DNA from: Dichetophora obliterata
Lineage: Eukaryota > Arthropoda > Insecta > Diptera > Sciomyzidae
Direction: 5' to 3'
Assembly (NCBI GenBank): GCA_963920525.1
Contig: OY986436.1
Span: 12,537,467-12,601,466, forward strand
Length of the DNA stretch: 64,000 nucleotides
Both the position numbers and the translations under genes were made by a program. A model generated the notes under the pieces. The model saw only the letters and a list, made by a program, of their open reading frames with translations, made no database searches and had not been told where the DNA came from. Shown in pieces: positions 32,152-44,100 of this stretch. Position 1 is the first letter of the stretch. Each line of letters opens with the position of its first letter.

Positions 32152-35100
32152 TCATTCACCAGGCACCGTTGTAAATAGAGGAACACCAAACAACATTTCC
32201 CACGACTGTCCAATGGCGTTAAAACAGCTTTCTGCATTTTCTCTAGTCTCAAATGTGCACTTCCAAAGTTCATATTTATCCTGTGTTTCATCTAGAAAGT
32301 TGATAGTAAATACATTTTCTGCTGGACGCTCAACTTCAACTAGGTTGCTCATGAATTGCGTGATGCATAGCTCAATGTCTATTTCACTGTTTGCACTGTC
32401 CTCATCGTCCACTGAGGCACACAACCAGGCAAGATTGTCTGAAGTTAAATACAAGCGTGTATCTGTGGTAATTAGACCGCAAAGTGAAAATTCTCGCTTG
32501 GCATTTTCGCATTTTATTTCACATCCATTGAGAAGCGATAGCATGTTGATTTTCTCATCCACGGCTGCATTGTTGAGACGTTTGACTATGTGTTCAGAGA
32601 CTTGATAGTTAAGAACACATTGTTTTGGCAGTGAGTTATCTGGAAGGGGAAAAAGCATTATCATATACTGTGATGATATATCCAGTGTTAAAGTAAAGAA
32701 AAAAACATCTCTACTTAGGTACTTTCTTTGGATTTTCGGTTGCTTATAGATTTTGTTAAAATTTTACTTACCGCTTTATTATGTATCACGAAAACGCACA
32801 CCAACGATAAGCAAGACACGAGAAGCAACACTTTTTTCTATACGAAATTCTATTGCTTCTCGTGTCTTGCTTATCGTTGATGTTCGTTTTCGAGATATAC
32901 AATAAGGCGGTTAAATTCTTTTGTTGTACTGTTGTGCAGCAGTTGTTGTTGTATTTCAATAAAAATTGGTAACAATATCTTTTTGTATAGTGAATGTTAA
33001 AAAATATTACTGTTTAATGCAAAATACAGTGTTATTTTTAGGGTTATGGTTATAAATGTTGTTAATTGATTTCGATAAAAATTTCCAACACTTGTATTAC
33101 ATTATTTATACGTACTTGCGAAATAAAGCAACAAACTGTCGGTACGCAAAATATCCTGTAGTAACAGCAAGAAACCACCCCAGTCGCGCAACTGAAAGGA
33201 GAGACCTATCTTCCAAGGCAGCAGTTGAATGTTTTCCACACGATCTATTGTTACGCTTGCAACTTGTCGCAGCCACTTTGTAACATCATCATTTTCCATA
33301 GCAAAAGCTTCCATTACATAACATTTGCAATTGGACATAACGACAATGCCAGGGAACAGCGCATGTGTGTTGCCATTATATATGCGACCGCGTACCAACC
33401 ACTTGAAACGTTCGCCAGCCTCATCAAATTTTGATTGATAGAAATAGAGTTTAAGACGATGATCTACATCGTTAAAATCTGTATAGTTGAATTTGTATGC
33501 TGTGCTGTAGGAAGTTAAAGATTTGATGGGTGATTTTTGGGGACCAATGATGCCAGCTTGAATGTTGGCGCTAGCCTCAGCATCGAGTAATTTTTTTGAG
33601 CTGGACATGAGTATGTTTGTTGACTGAAATAGTGCTGTGGTGACGTAAAAAACAAAGAATTAAAATAAAAATAAGCGTATGCTTTAATTTCACTACCAAC
33701 TAACCGCCAAACATTGATGAGATGCTGGTGTCCTCCTTTTTAAGCGCATTTCCAGCGTTATGTACACCATTGCCATGTGCATAGACTCTGTTTTCTGCTT
33801 GCAAAAAGTTGTCTATAATTGCTGCTTGTTGCTGCTCTTCTGTTGAAGCATTCAGAAACAATGCTTCTTTCTTCGATTGCTGCTCATAGGCAGTACAAAC
33901 ACTATCTGTAACCGAGCCCGATGAACTGCTTTCGGTCAGATGAAAATGCGCCAGCGCACCGGATTTGTTGTGTTTTGAGTCACTTGCTGGTTGTTTAACA
34001 ACAGTGGCATTTGCTTCATCTGCATTAGCTGTGATGGTGGACATATTATTTGCTGCCAACTCCATAATTGGTTGGTTAAAGCTATGATCCTCGATTGTTT
34101 CCAAACTTGGCACCTGTAAGATGCGTCGTTCCTCGGACGTTTTGCGACTGGCATGCTGACTATCGAGCACTTCGATGCTTGATATACTAGGATTAGAAAG
34201 AATATCGACATCACTTTCATAGTTAAATTTAAACTCTGCTGTTTCGCGTTCGGTATTGGAGCTGCCAACAACGCTTTGATTAGAGTCGAAAGAACTTTGA
34301 GAGTTGGAAATTTTTGAGCAGGATGAAGAACCATTCAGTGAGTTGGCTGAACCTGAATTGTTGTAGAGTGGAAAAAATAAGAAGAGGAAGAGTCAAACAA
34401 TGAGTTAGTTATAAGCAGGTGCAAAATTAGTTTGCAAAACACTTCAAATAAAAAAATAATCGTTTAGCATTAATTACAAGAAGTTAAAATTTTATCACAA
34501 CTAATATAAGCCAAAATTAAATTTTTTTTTAAGTTTAAACGATTATTTTTTCTCTTTTGCTTTAGGCAAAAAATCGAACATTTTTAATAGCAACCTTTTA
34601 TTAAATTGCTTTCAATTGCATTGTTATAACATATATTTAATTAAACTCAAGTCTGATGTTGCAGTAGTTTATCATGTTCAATTTTTTTTCTTATTATTTA
34701 AACATATATTAAGTAAAGATGATTGATATTAACTTTTTAAGGATTGCATCAAACTCCTACTTTTTTGCGTGTTAATAGCAGAAAGCCTTGATGGTCCTTT
34801 ACCTTTACCACACAAATAAACAAATACGTATTAGTTTATTGATTGATTGATTGATTTGATTTGAATTGATTTGATTTGTGGCATGCATGCAAGGAAGAAA
34901 AAAATTATCATTAAAATAAGTGAAGTATTTATTATGAATATAAAGACAAAAATAATGAATTTAAAATTTGGTTGAAATGAAATTTGATTTATGCAATAGC
35001 ACCAAAAGAACAAAATATAACCGAAACTAGCACCAAAAATTAAAATCATAAATAGAAAATTTAAACGAGCATTTAAAAATTTACCTATGCTGTTCGTGTC

Positions 35101-38100
35101 TTCAGTAGCTGGCTTGGCATAAGCATCAGTTTCTTTTGTTGTCCTTGTATTGAAATCATCTTCTTCAATGGGTACAACCATAGCAGCGGGAGATAATTTT
35201 ATTGCTCCTCTTATTATGGTTTTTTCCAAAGATTTTGGAATATCGTGAATTTCAGCAACAAAGTTGCTTTTACAGTCGGGACAACGAATTGCTAGAGAAA
35301 GGAGAGCGATCATTTTTTAATTTGAAAACATCTCATTTTGTGCCTTACTTCATTTGGCATAAAATATAAACAATACATATCGATAATAGTACTATCACTA
35401 AGTAGAGATAAGTTAGAAATTTTAAGCAGAGAATCAAGTGTGGAAGAAATTTGAGGTCAAACATCTCAAGACATTGTCGATATTAATCTTTATGAAATAT
35501 CGTTGGCTTCATTTTTAGCTGACTTAAGATAATCTATTTGACTATGACGAATATTTTACCTTCATTGCTTTGACGATTTTTATTTTCTCGTGAAAATTGA
35601 CACGCACAGTTAACACAACGATATATTGTCTGATTCATTTCACAAAGATTACGCTGTGATAGAATGTCACGCAATTTCTTTTCCAGCTCCTATAAGCAAT
35701 AAAACAATGATATCTATAAAGAAAATTAAATTATTTTTAAAACTCCATACCTGACACAAGCCATCTTCTATGGTATAGACACGTTCTTGTTTATCCAATT
35801 TCACGGTATCAAAGTTAATGCGCAAAGTATTAGATTTTATACGGTCACAAGACTCTAAAATTTTCAAGCTCCACTTGTTTTTAGTTCTGGGAAGGAATGA
35901 AAGGAAGTATTGTTTAAAATATAATGTATGAGTATTTACACTTTTATGCTATTTATGCTCACTTTTGTGTCAATGTGTCCTTTTCACGCAGAAAATTTGA
36001 CGAAATGGTTAAAAACATTGCAACATTGCTTTGATTTGTGTAAACTATATAAGTTTCCTCATCATCTTCGGCTTCTGAAACTGCAGAAAGAAAAGACAAT
36101 TAAAACATAATTATTAATTTGGAAATGTTTGATCTACAATATATTTATGGAAAATTCTTTCAGTTAGAAAAATTTACAATAACTGCACTATTTGCTACGC
36201 GGATCAATGGTGAGTTTTTAACTTCTTTCGGAGTGAATTTGGTTTTTCGTATGTAAAGCAGCTACCTAGCGAAAAATATGTATTTGTAAAAATATCCCTA
36301 ACCGTACACGCTACCTCTCTATCTGGAGACGGATGTTCTATCGTCTAAGCCATGTAAACATGCTAGGTTGTGGCCAGAGTAAAAGCCGATTCAGACAGAC
36401 AGGCGCAGGTAGTAACTTGTGAAGAAACGAGAATAAAATAAAGCCAAGCTGACTTTTATTTCGCTTGTTCACACAGTTTGCCTGACTGTCTGAATTGGCG
36501 TTCAGTCTGGCCGCAACCTTAGACATTAACATGTTAGATTTTTAATTAACTGTTTATGTATAGTTTTTTCACAGATAATTGGTTCAGAGATGGCACCACC
36601 TCGGATATTGATATCGGTATATGAATTAGTTTCTGGTTGTGGTATTTTGAACATACTGTATTAAAATATGAGATTGATACGCCTTCGTATACTAACGTGA
36701 GCGGTATAGAATGTATTTATGTATAAATTCAACCAAAAAGCATAAACCTGAAATAAAATTAAAAACAATAAAATAAAAGGAGTTCATTCCACACTAGTTT
36801 AGATTTACTACAAAGACTATGGTATGAATACAAAAACAAGACTGACACGCCTACTTAAAAAAAAATAAGGGGGAATGATATATTTAAAAAGCTTTATTTT
36901 GACCGCCCACACGGTGGAAGGAATAACTCAGGTACTTATACTTTAAATCTATGGTAAATGGTATGATAAAATCATACCATGTGTGATGATATTTTATGGT
37001 ACAATGGTATGGTATGTTATGGTACAAAGAAATGATGATATGGTAAAGAAGATGATAGTATGGTGAGCAAGTATGATGGTATTTTATAGTATGATTGTAT
37101 GGTCTTATGATATGGTATGATGGTTTCATATGATTGTATGTATGGTATGATGATATTTTATGGCTCGATGGCATGATATTTTATGTTATCTTACGATGGT
37201 ATTGCATAAAGGTATTAAGATAATATAGTATAAAAGTACGATTGTATGGTATCCAGTTATGAGGGGGTTTTATTATATGGTATTTTATGGAATGATGGTA
37301 TTGTATGATGATATAATGGATGGTAGTTTAATATAATGGTGTGAGATAGAGGTATGGTATAAAGATATATTTGGGTGGTTCACGATCTTGTTGCATCGTT
37401 GCAAATGCCTTTGTGCAAGGGTAGATTTTTGTAAGCACACCTTTAATATTATGATTGTAGTGATCACTTGATGCAAATGCAATTTGCAGCTCAGAGGTAG
37501 AGAGCGAGCATAACAAGTACAAAGAAAACATGTAAGAAACAGCAGAAGAAAAAAACAAGAAAAGGACGCTTAAAATTCACATCAGTTTGAGTCTAAAAAT
37601 TAAACGGCAGCAGAAAAACATGAAAAGGACTAATATTGAAACAACGCAACGAAACTGGATTTAGCTTAACAGCCAACGTATTAACAAGCCATTTATATAT
37701 AATTTTTAATTTCGCCTACCTTATTTACCTTAACTCATATATTAATTTTTAATCAATATTTAAACTTAAATTAAAATACTTTAAAAGTTGTTTTTAATAA
37801 AACAATTAATTTGCCGAAATTCCTACAATAATGTTGCAAATGCTTTAAAACAGCTGTTTTTTAATATTTTCCGTCCATTTCTTGTTGGCATTTTCCTTTT
37901 TAATTTTATTTTTTGAAACTCTCTCCATTTATTTACCACTTCTTTCTTTTATTATAAATTAAACATTAGGGGTATTCTCTATGTCTAGCATAATTGCATG
38001 AGAGTACGGCTTGTAACAATCCTATACTAAAATGCTATACTAAATATACAATGGATCGAGAGCGCCCTATTGCACAAGCGTAGCATACTAAAATCAACAG

Positions 38101-41100
38101 CTCAAATAACTCTATAATGAGCTGCACTTCACGCTCATTCCTCCTTCAGTTTGGCTGCTATCTTATTCTCTTCTCTCTCATTGCAATAACTAGGTTGCAT
38201 TTCATAAACTGTTCTTGATAGCATCGTCGTATACATGGGTTTCAGCGTAGCTTACATAGGAAATACTTCTGGGTTTTTTTACTTGTATTTTGTTGTTGCG
38301 GCGGTGCACAAATTCTTGCACCGTGCAATGGGCATATCCAAGACATAGAGAATACCCCTATTCATTTACAATAGCGTTATGCAATATTATTGCACTTGCA
38401 TATGTAATATTATTGCATTTGCATATGCAATATTATTGCATTTGCGTATGCAACATCATTTTGTTGTAGTAAATGCATGAATGTTGCAAACGCATATCAA
38501 TGATTTTTGTTTATGTAAAATCAGCTAATTTTGCATTTGCCGCAATGCAAAAAGATCGTACTATTGAAGTGGTTGCTGGTATGGAAAAATGGTAAGAAGA
38601 TATTTTATTGTATGATGAAATTGTATTTTATGGTATGATGAATTGAGCATGTAGTACTGTATGAAGTTACAATGAAATGGTAGGATCGTATGGAATAGAG
38701 TTATGAGGAAATGGTTGGATGGTATGTTGACACACAGAACTTTTTTTAATGATTTTTATAACAATGGAATTGATATGAGTATTTGATTTTTTATTTTAAA
38801 AAAGGTTCTTATATAAAAAAGATGATAAAAAATTATTTTTAAGTTAAAGAATGTCTTGCAGAACAGAATAAAATATGTCCCTTACCATGTGTTATCCATT
38901 CTAAGCTGTAAGGCATAAAATGTTTAAAAAAATATATTTTATTCCATTCTGTAAGACATTTTTGAACGTAAAATATTTTTAATTAAAAATTATTTTGTAT
39001 AGCGTTTGAAGCGATATAAGAGAGAGATGTCCGCTCAAAGGTCAATCCCACTCATGCTTTGTACAGTTAATATTCCATATAAAAATCACCCATCTAACAA
39101 ATTTGAAGACATGGAAAAAATAAAAAAAAGTCTTTCTTATCTTTCACAACCGATGCAAATAGCAAACATTATATTTCGAACCAAAAAGAGTTACACAAGA
39201 TATTTTTCAGCCGTAAATAAAAATGCCAATTATTCACTTCAGAACTTATTTAAGAAGTAATTTTCACTGAAACATAAGATGAAAACTCTCTTATGAATAA
39301 AAAGGGAATGATGATAATTAGGGCTAGGAATCTCATGCAAATGTATGTTTTTACTGGGCATCTTCAAATTCAAATGCTTAAGCTATCTTTACGAATCATG
39401 AAATTTCCTTTAAAATGACATCCAATTGTAAGTACATATTTTTGCATACTTTGCAATAAATGCATGGTTTTGAATATTTTACAAAAATGCCTGTTTTGCA
39501 TATTTGCTGTGCATATTTTTGTATATTTTACATAAATGCATGTGCTGTTTGCATATTTTGGTTTTTTTTAATTTGCAACCATTTAAATTTATTGCAACAT
39601 ATTTTGGGAAAAGATAACTTCGAATTATTACTTTTATGTTCACTACATATTTTTGTTGTTTTTGATAAAATAATTTATATGTATGCTAGGCCGGGTCAAA
39701 TTTTTTGACAACATCTACGGGCAATTTTTAGAAACATTATCCAGAAAACCATTGCACAGTGCGCTTTTTAATTTTAGGATGACATTTGGGGTTTTTTTTT
39801 AATTTTATAAAAAAATATTTTTATTCGTCAGATTATAAAACATGTATTATGACTGTGGTATTGAAAACTTGATGTATTGTTTGGTTTTTTTTTTTTTATA
39901 AAATTCGTCATAGTTGAAATTTTTTAACAAAAATAAGCTTAATAAAACCCAAAAATAAAGACAAGTGTAAACAATAATAACTTAATAATAAAATAAAAAA
40001 TAAAATACTAATAAACAATAATAACATAATAATATAAATGTTAATAAATAAAAATAGAAAAATCGTTGAAATATGACTGTAAATTTTTCAAGGAATGAAA
40101 ATTTAAGTAATATTTTGTAGAAAATATCTAGCTAACTTAGCATTATTAAAGTCAAAGGCTATAACTATCATAAAATATCGTACTTCTACCTTCTGTTTCT
40201 GTAAAAAACTGCCGCAATTGGTGCTATTAAGAAAAACACTTCATTTGAAAAAGTCTTAAAAATAAAATTTTAATAAAACGCATTTGTGATGAAATTTCAT
40301 GGCCCTAGCTTTTATAGTTTCTGAGATAATGCAAATGTTATCCTTAAATCGAAAAAGTGCAATGGTCTGAAGTCAATATCGAGCTGCCGGAAAACTCGTT
40401 TAAATTTTTAAGTCGAAAGAATACATACATTCTCATAAAAATGAGATTAAAGAATTAAAAATATTTTATTAAAACTTGCCAGGAGGGATTTTTTTTGTTG
40501 AGGAATCTATCAATAGCTGCGTTCCTTTCGCCTTAATATAATCGCGATAACAAATTTTCTCAAAGGAACGGCAAGAAAAACGACTCATAGAGGGCACTAC
40601 CGTTGCAATCAAAATTAAATTCAAACAAGCAATCATGATACAATAACTATTAGGTGTCATGAGAACGTGTGTCGTTCAAAACTGTTGTGAACTGTTATGG
40701 TAGCGATACCTTAGTGAACGATGTTTTTCTCTGATTGTGTTTTACTCTAAACGTCAGAAAAATTGTAAATTATTTAATTTAATTATTAATATTATGCAAT
40801 TATATAAATAATTTAAGTGCAATTGTTGGCTCCGCTGAATGCGTCCAATGTGTGTGACACGCGCGGTTTGTTTTGTTTTCCTTTGTTTAACATTCGATGG
40901 TGGCAGCTCGTGAGAAAATAGGTAGCTGTCATGGCTACCTAATAGTCATTGTATCAAACAAACAAATAATTCAAAAAATAAAATGACAGCTCATAAAAAT
41001 ATACAGGTGCGGCACCTGTGTTTCAAATTTTTTAAAGGCTATATCACAATTTTATATGGATAGCAAAAATAATCCTATTTCTTATAGGTTTATTATTTTT

Positions 41101-44100
41101 GTTTTTGCTTTGCATGTAAAAAAAATAATCTGTATTATTTGGAAGCGAATGGAACGCAGCTAATAACACTGTGCGCTTTTTTGTTCCTTTTTTCTCTGTA
41201 TTTGATAATTTAAACTTAGATATATATCAAAAATTACAAAAAGTCAAACAAAAAACTTCGACCAACATTGCGTATAAGTAACATTTTTTGCTTTGAAGCG
41301 TTGAAAGCGGGCAAGACATATGTGGCTTATTAAAGGTTTAAAGACAATTTCAAATGATTTTTCGTTATAAATTTGTTTAACAAAGTTGTTGGCAAGAATA
41401 ATAGAAAAAAGTTTGCTGAAACAACCAAAATGAAAATCCTAATGGTTCAAGAGTTCTCAACATGCAAATGAGTGCATATTTGGACTAATTAAAAAAAAAT
41501 GATTGCAGTAAAGTCTTCGGTAAAGTGGCAAAACGGATGTTATCTCGAGATTCCTCATATTAAAATTCAGTGAAAAACGTTGAAATTACTAAATACAGAT
41601 TTTCGTGCCGCACAGTGTAATAAACAAGAATACATTTTTGATATTTACTTTTTTCAAAGGCCGCCAGAGGGCGCTGCATTGGAAGTTTTTAGTTTTTCTT
41701 CTATATGAAAGGAAAAAAATTTATATTTTTTCTTTTTTTTTAAATTTATTTTTATGCATTTAAAATACAATAGGAAAAGTAAATTTTAATTTAAAAAACA
41801 TTAATTTTGATATTTGTGATTTTTTTTAAATACAGAATTCATAAGTTTTGCAAATATTTTTTACTTTCCTTTTTGGGTACTTTATATCGACTTTCTTTGT
41901 CGCTGCCATAACTACTTCGTAATTTTTGTGAGTAACAAGTTGTGAAACGCTACTTAAGAGCTGAACATGTCCTTCTATTGATAGTATATGCCAAGAAATA
42001 TCGGAATAAAGGAACGGTGGATCTTGAAGGTCAATGTACTGTACCAAATGTTCTTACTGGAATATTTGCTGTAATGGTGATTTAAATAAAATGTTGTCAT
42101 CTTTCAAATTAATCATATCGAATTAATCTGTGCAATTCAAGTCGAAAATTGTTTTTTTGTACGGACCCAAAAACCGCTGTGGCAAGTTTTTATAAAAATA
42201 CTAGCTGAACCCGGTGTGCTTCGCTACCCCCCTCGTACCAGGATTGCATTTCAAAATTGTGGCAATACCAAAATCACTTTTCACGCCATTGAATTTTCGA
42301 AATAAGTCCACCCCAGCGCCACCTACCGTGTCCATTTATACACAAATTATTTTCTTATGATTAAACAAACATACATTCTGAATTTCAGTTAAATTGGTCC
42401 ATAAATTCAAATTTTCGATATAAGTCCACCCCAGCGCCACCTATCGGGTCCATTTATACACAAATTATTTTCTTATGATTAAACAAACATACATTCTGAA
42501 TTTCAGTTAAATTGGTCCATAAATTCAAATTTTCGATATAAGTCCACCCCAGCGCCACCTATCGGGTCCATTTATACACAAATTATTTTCTTATGATTAA
42601 ACAAACATACATTCTGAATTTCAGTTAAATTGGTCCATAAATTCAAATTTTCGATATAAGTCCACCCCAACGCCATCTATCGGACTTTCCCGGAGGGTTT
42701 TTCCAAAATTTTCCTTCGTAAAAACCTTCTCCTGGCAATTATAAACAACTGAAAAAAAATTTTAGACAAATCGGCCCAGCCATTCTCAATTGATGTTTTA
42801 CTATACATTTTTTACACCATTTTTATATATATAGATTAATATTTTTTCATTCTCATTTGTACGAAAATGTATTTTTTCTGACTTGAAAACTTAAACACTT
42901 AAACGAATTTTCTGGCAGCTGAATATTGACTGAAGTTTCTTACAATTGCCCTTAGATTTTGTTTTTGCTACACTCTTTGTCCATTTTTTTCTTTCAGTAC
43001 AAATTGACCCGGCCTAATGTATGCATTTTAAAATTAATTATCTTTCTTTTTTTGGAAAATTACATGCAATATTTATTTTTGAACCGATAATAAAATATTA
43101 GAAAAATATTTTTAATTTACCTGTTTTTGCGCATATTTTAGAGTTTTAAGTGCAAGTTATATGCGCATATTTTCGATATTTTAGTGCATGAAATTCCTAG
43201 CCCTAATGATAAGGTAAATATAATAAATCATGTTTTGTAGCAAAAAAAAAATTGTTTATGAAGAATTTATGGCAAATAAAATTAATACATTTTCCAAACA
43301 ATTCAAACAAATACATAAATGAATCTTTTAGAATAAGAAAAGATAATTGTCATTTAGCTCTTATTTGCATTTACCTGTTGGCTCTTCATCAACAGTGGTT
43401 GAGTAAATATTTTTTAAATGCGGTGTCATATCATCTTCCTCTTCCAGCTTGGAGGCTGCCTCTTTTGAATTTTCATTTTTAGCTTCCACATTGTCGGAAA
43501 GCTCACTTTCGTTGGCGGATTTGTAAATTGTAGGATTTGTGCTTGTAGGATCGCTGTTGTTGTAGTTCTCCATGCTCAAATATGCTGTGGTGCCTTTACT
43601 AGCGCCATAAGAACCAACTGTAGATTTTATAGGTGATGCGATATGTTCGGCACCTTGAATGACAACGCCAACATTAGTTGGTGTTGATGTTTGGATATTT
43701 ATAAATGTTTCGGCTGGATTTTCCGCGATTGTCTGGGAGGTGGTAGAAAATTCACCCAAATAGTCTTGAAATAGCTGGCGAGATCTGTTACGCTGCTCAT
43801 CGGCGGAGACAGTGCTCTGTGAAGTATGCTCATTTTCTATACCTAATGAAAGTAAACGTACTATATTAAATTAATTTTTTTCTAATAAAATAACACGGTA
43901 AAAATTTACCCAAAACACTGTGCATCATTTCTGCGTTTTCCGATTGAAGCCACTCGTTGCCATACTTATTACGCAGTGTTTCAATGTGCCGCTTTGTCTC
44001 CAAGTGTTCAGTATTTGCCTCGGAGCCAGCGTGCAGTGGTGTGGACATCAATACTTTTTGTTGCGTCCTTAGATTTGGATCAGCTTTTTTGTCTGCTAAT

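Larger units (their letters stand above)
39679..43024. mobile_element. inner hAT-type element, 3330 bp, exact 8-bp target duplication
   Basis: The element is 39687-43016. It begins TAGGCCGGGTCAAATTTTTT and ends with the inverted TAGGCCGGGTCAATTTGTAC. The target duplication ATGTATGC is identical at 39679-39686 and 43017-43024. No hAT transposase was recognised, so it appears non-autonomous. It carries the 647-bp MITE (40515-41161) and the minisatellite element (42208-42836). Confidence 0.9.
39311..43213. mobile_element. outer hAT-type MITE (about 550 bp) split by a 3.3-kb insertion
   Basis: The element is 39319-43205, with ends TAGGGCTAGGAATCTCATGC and inverted TAGGGCTAGGAATTTCATGC. Flanks ATGATAAT (39311-39318) and ATGATAAG (43206-43213) match at 7 of 8 positions, the size expected for hAT. 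Subterminal GCATATTTT(T/C)-type words are repeated on both sides. Removing the inner element leaves about 550 bp of non-coding MITE. Confidence 0.85.
36081..43374 (-). other. STK11IP intron 3, transposon-rich
   Basis: 7.3-kb intron joining exon 3 (phase 1, ...EEPT) to exon 4 (SEAEDDEETYIVYTN). It holds the MITEs at 36365-36519 and 37968-38359, a TATGATGG-type low-complexity tract, and the hAT nest at 39319-43205. The part at 38741-39310 shows nothing recognised beyond simple AT-rich DNA. Confidence 0.85.

Noticed and set aside
33601..33634. STK11IP exon 9 starting at the nearer CAG (33625)
   Set aside because: That acceptor gives phase 0, which does not fit the phase-1 end of exon 8. The acceptor 9 bases upstream restores the frame (MFGALFQSTN).
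36884..37558. His/Tyr-rich open frames
   Set aside because: They arise from the TATGATGG low-complexity repeat and are not proteins.
38380..38540. CRISPR-like array
   Set aside because: The repeats are contiguous, degenerate and have no unique spacers. The genome is eukaryotic.
40469..40660. Minus-strand open frame MTPNSYCIMI...
   Set aside because: It lies in the 647-bp MITE; the same sequence recurs at 14300-14460 with the frame altered. No evidence of selection.
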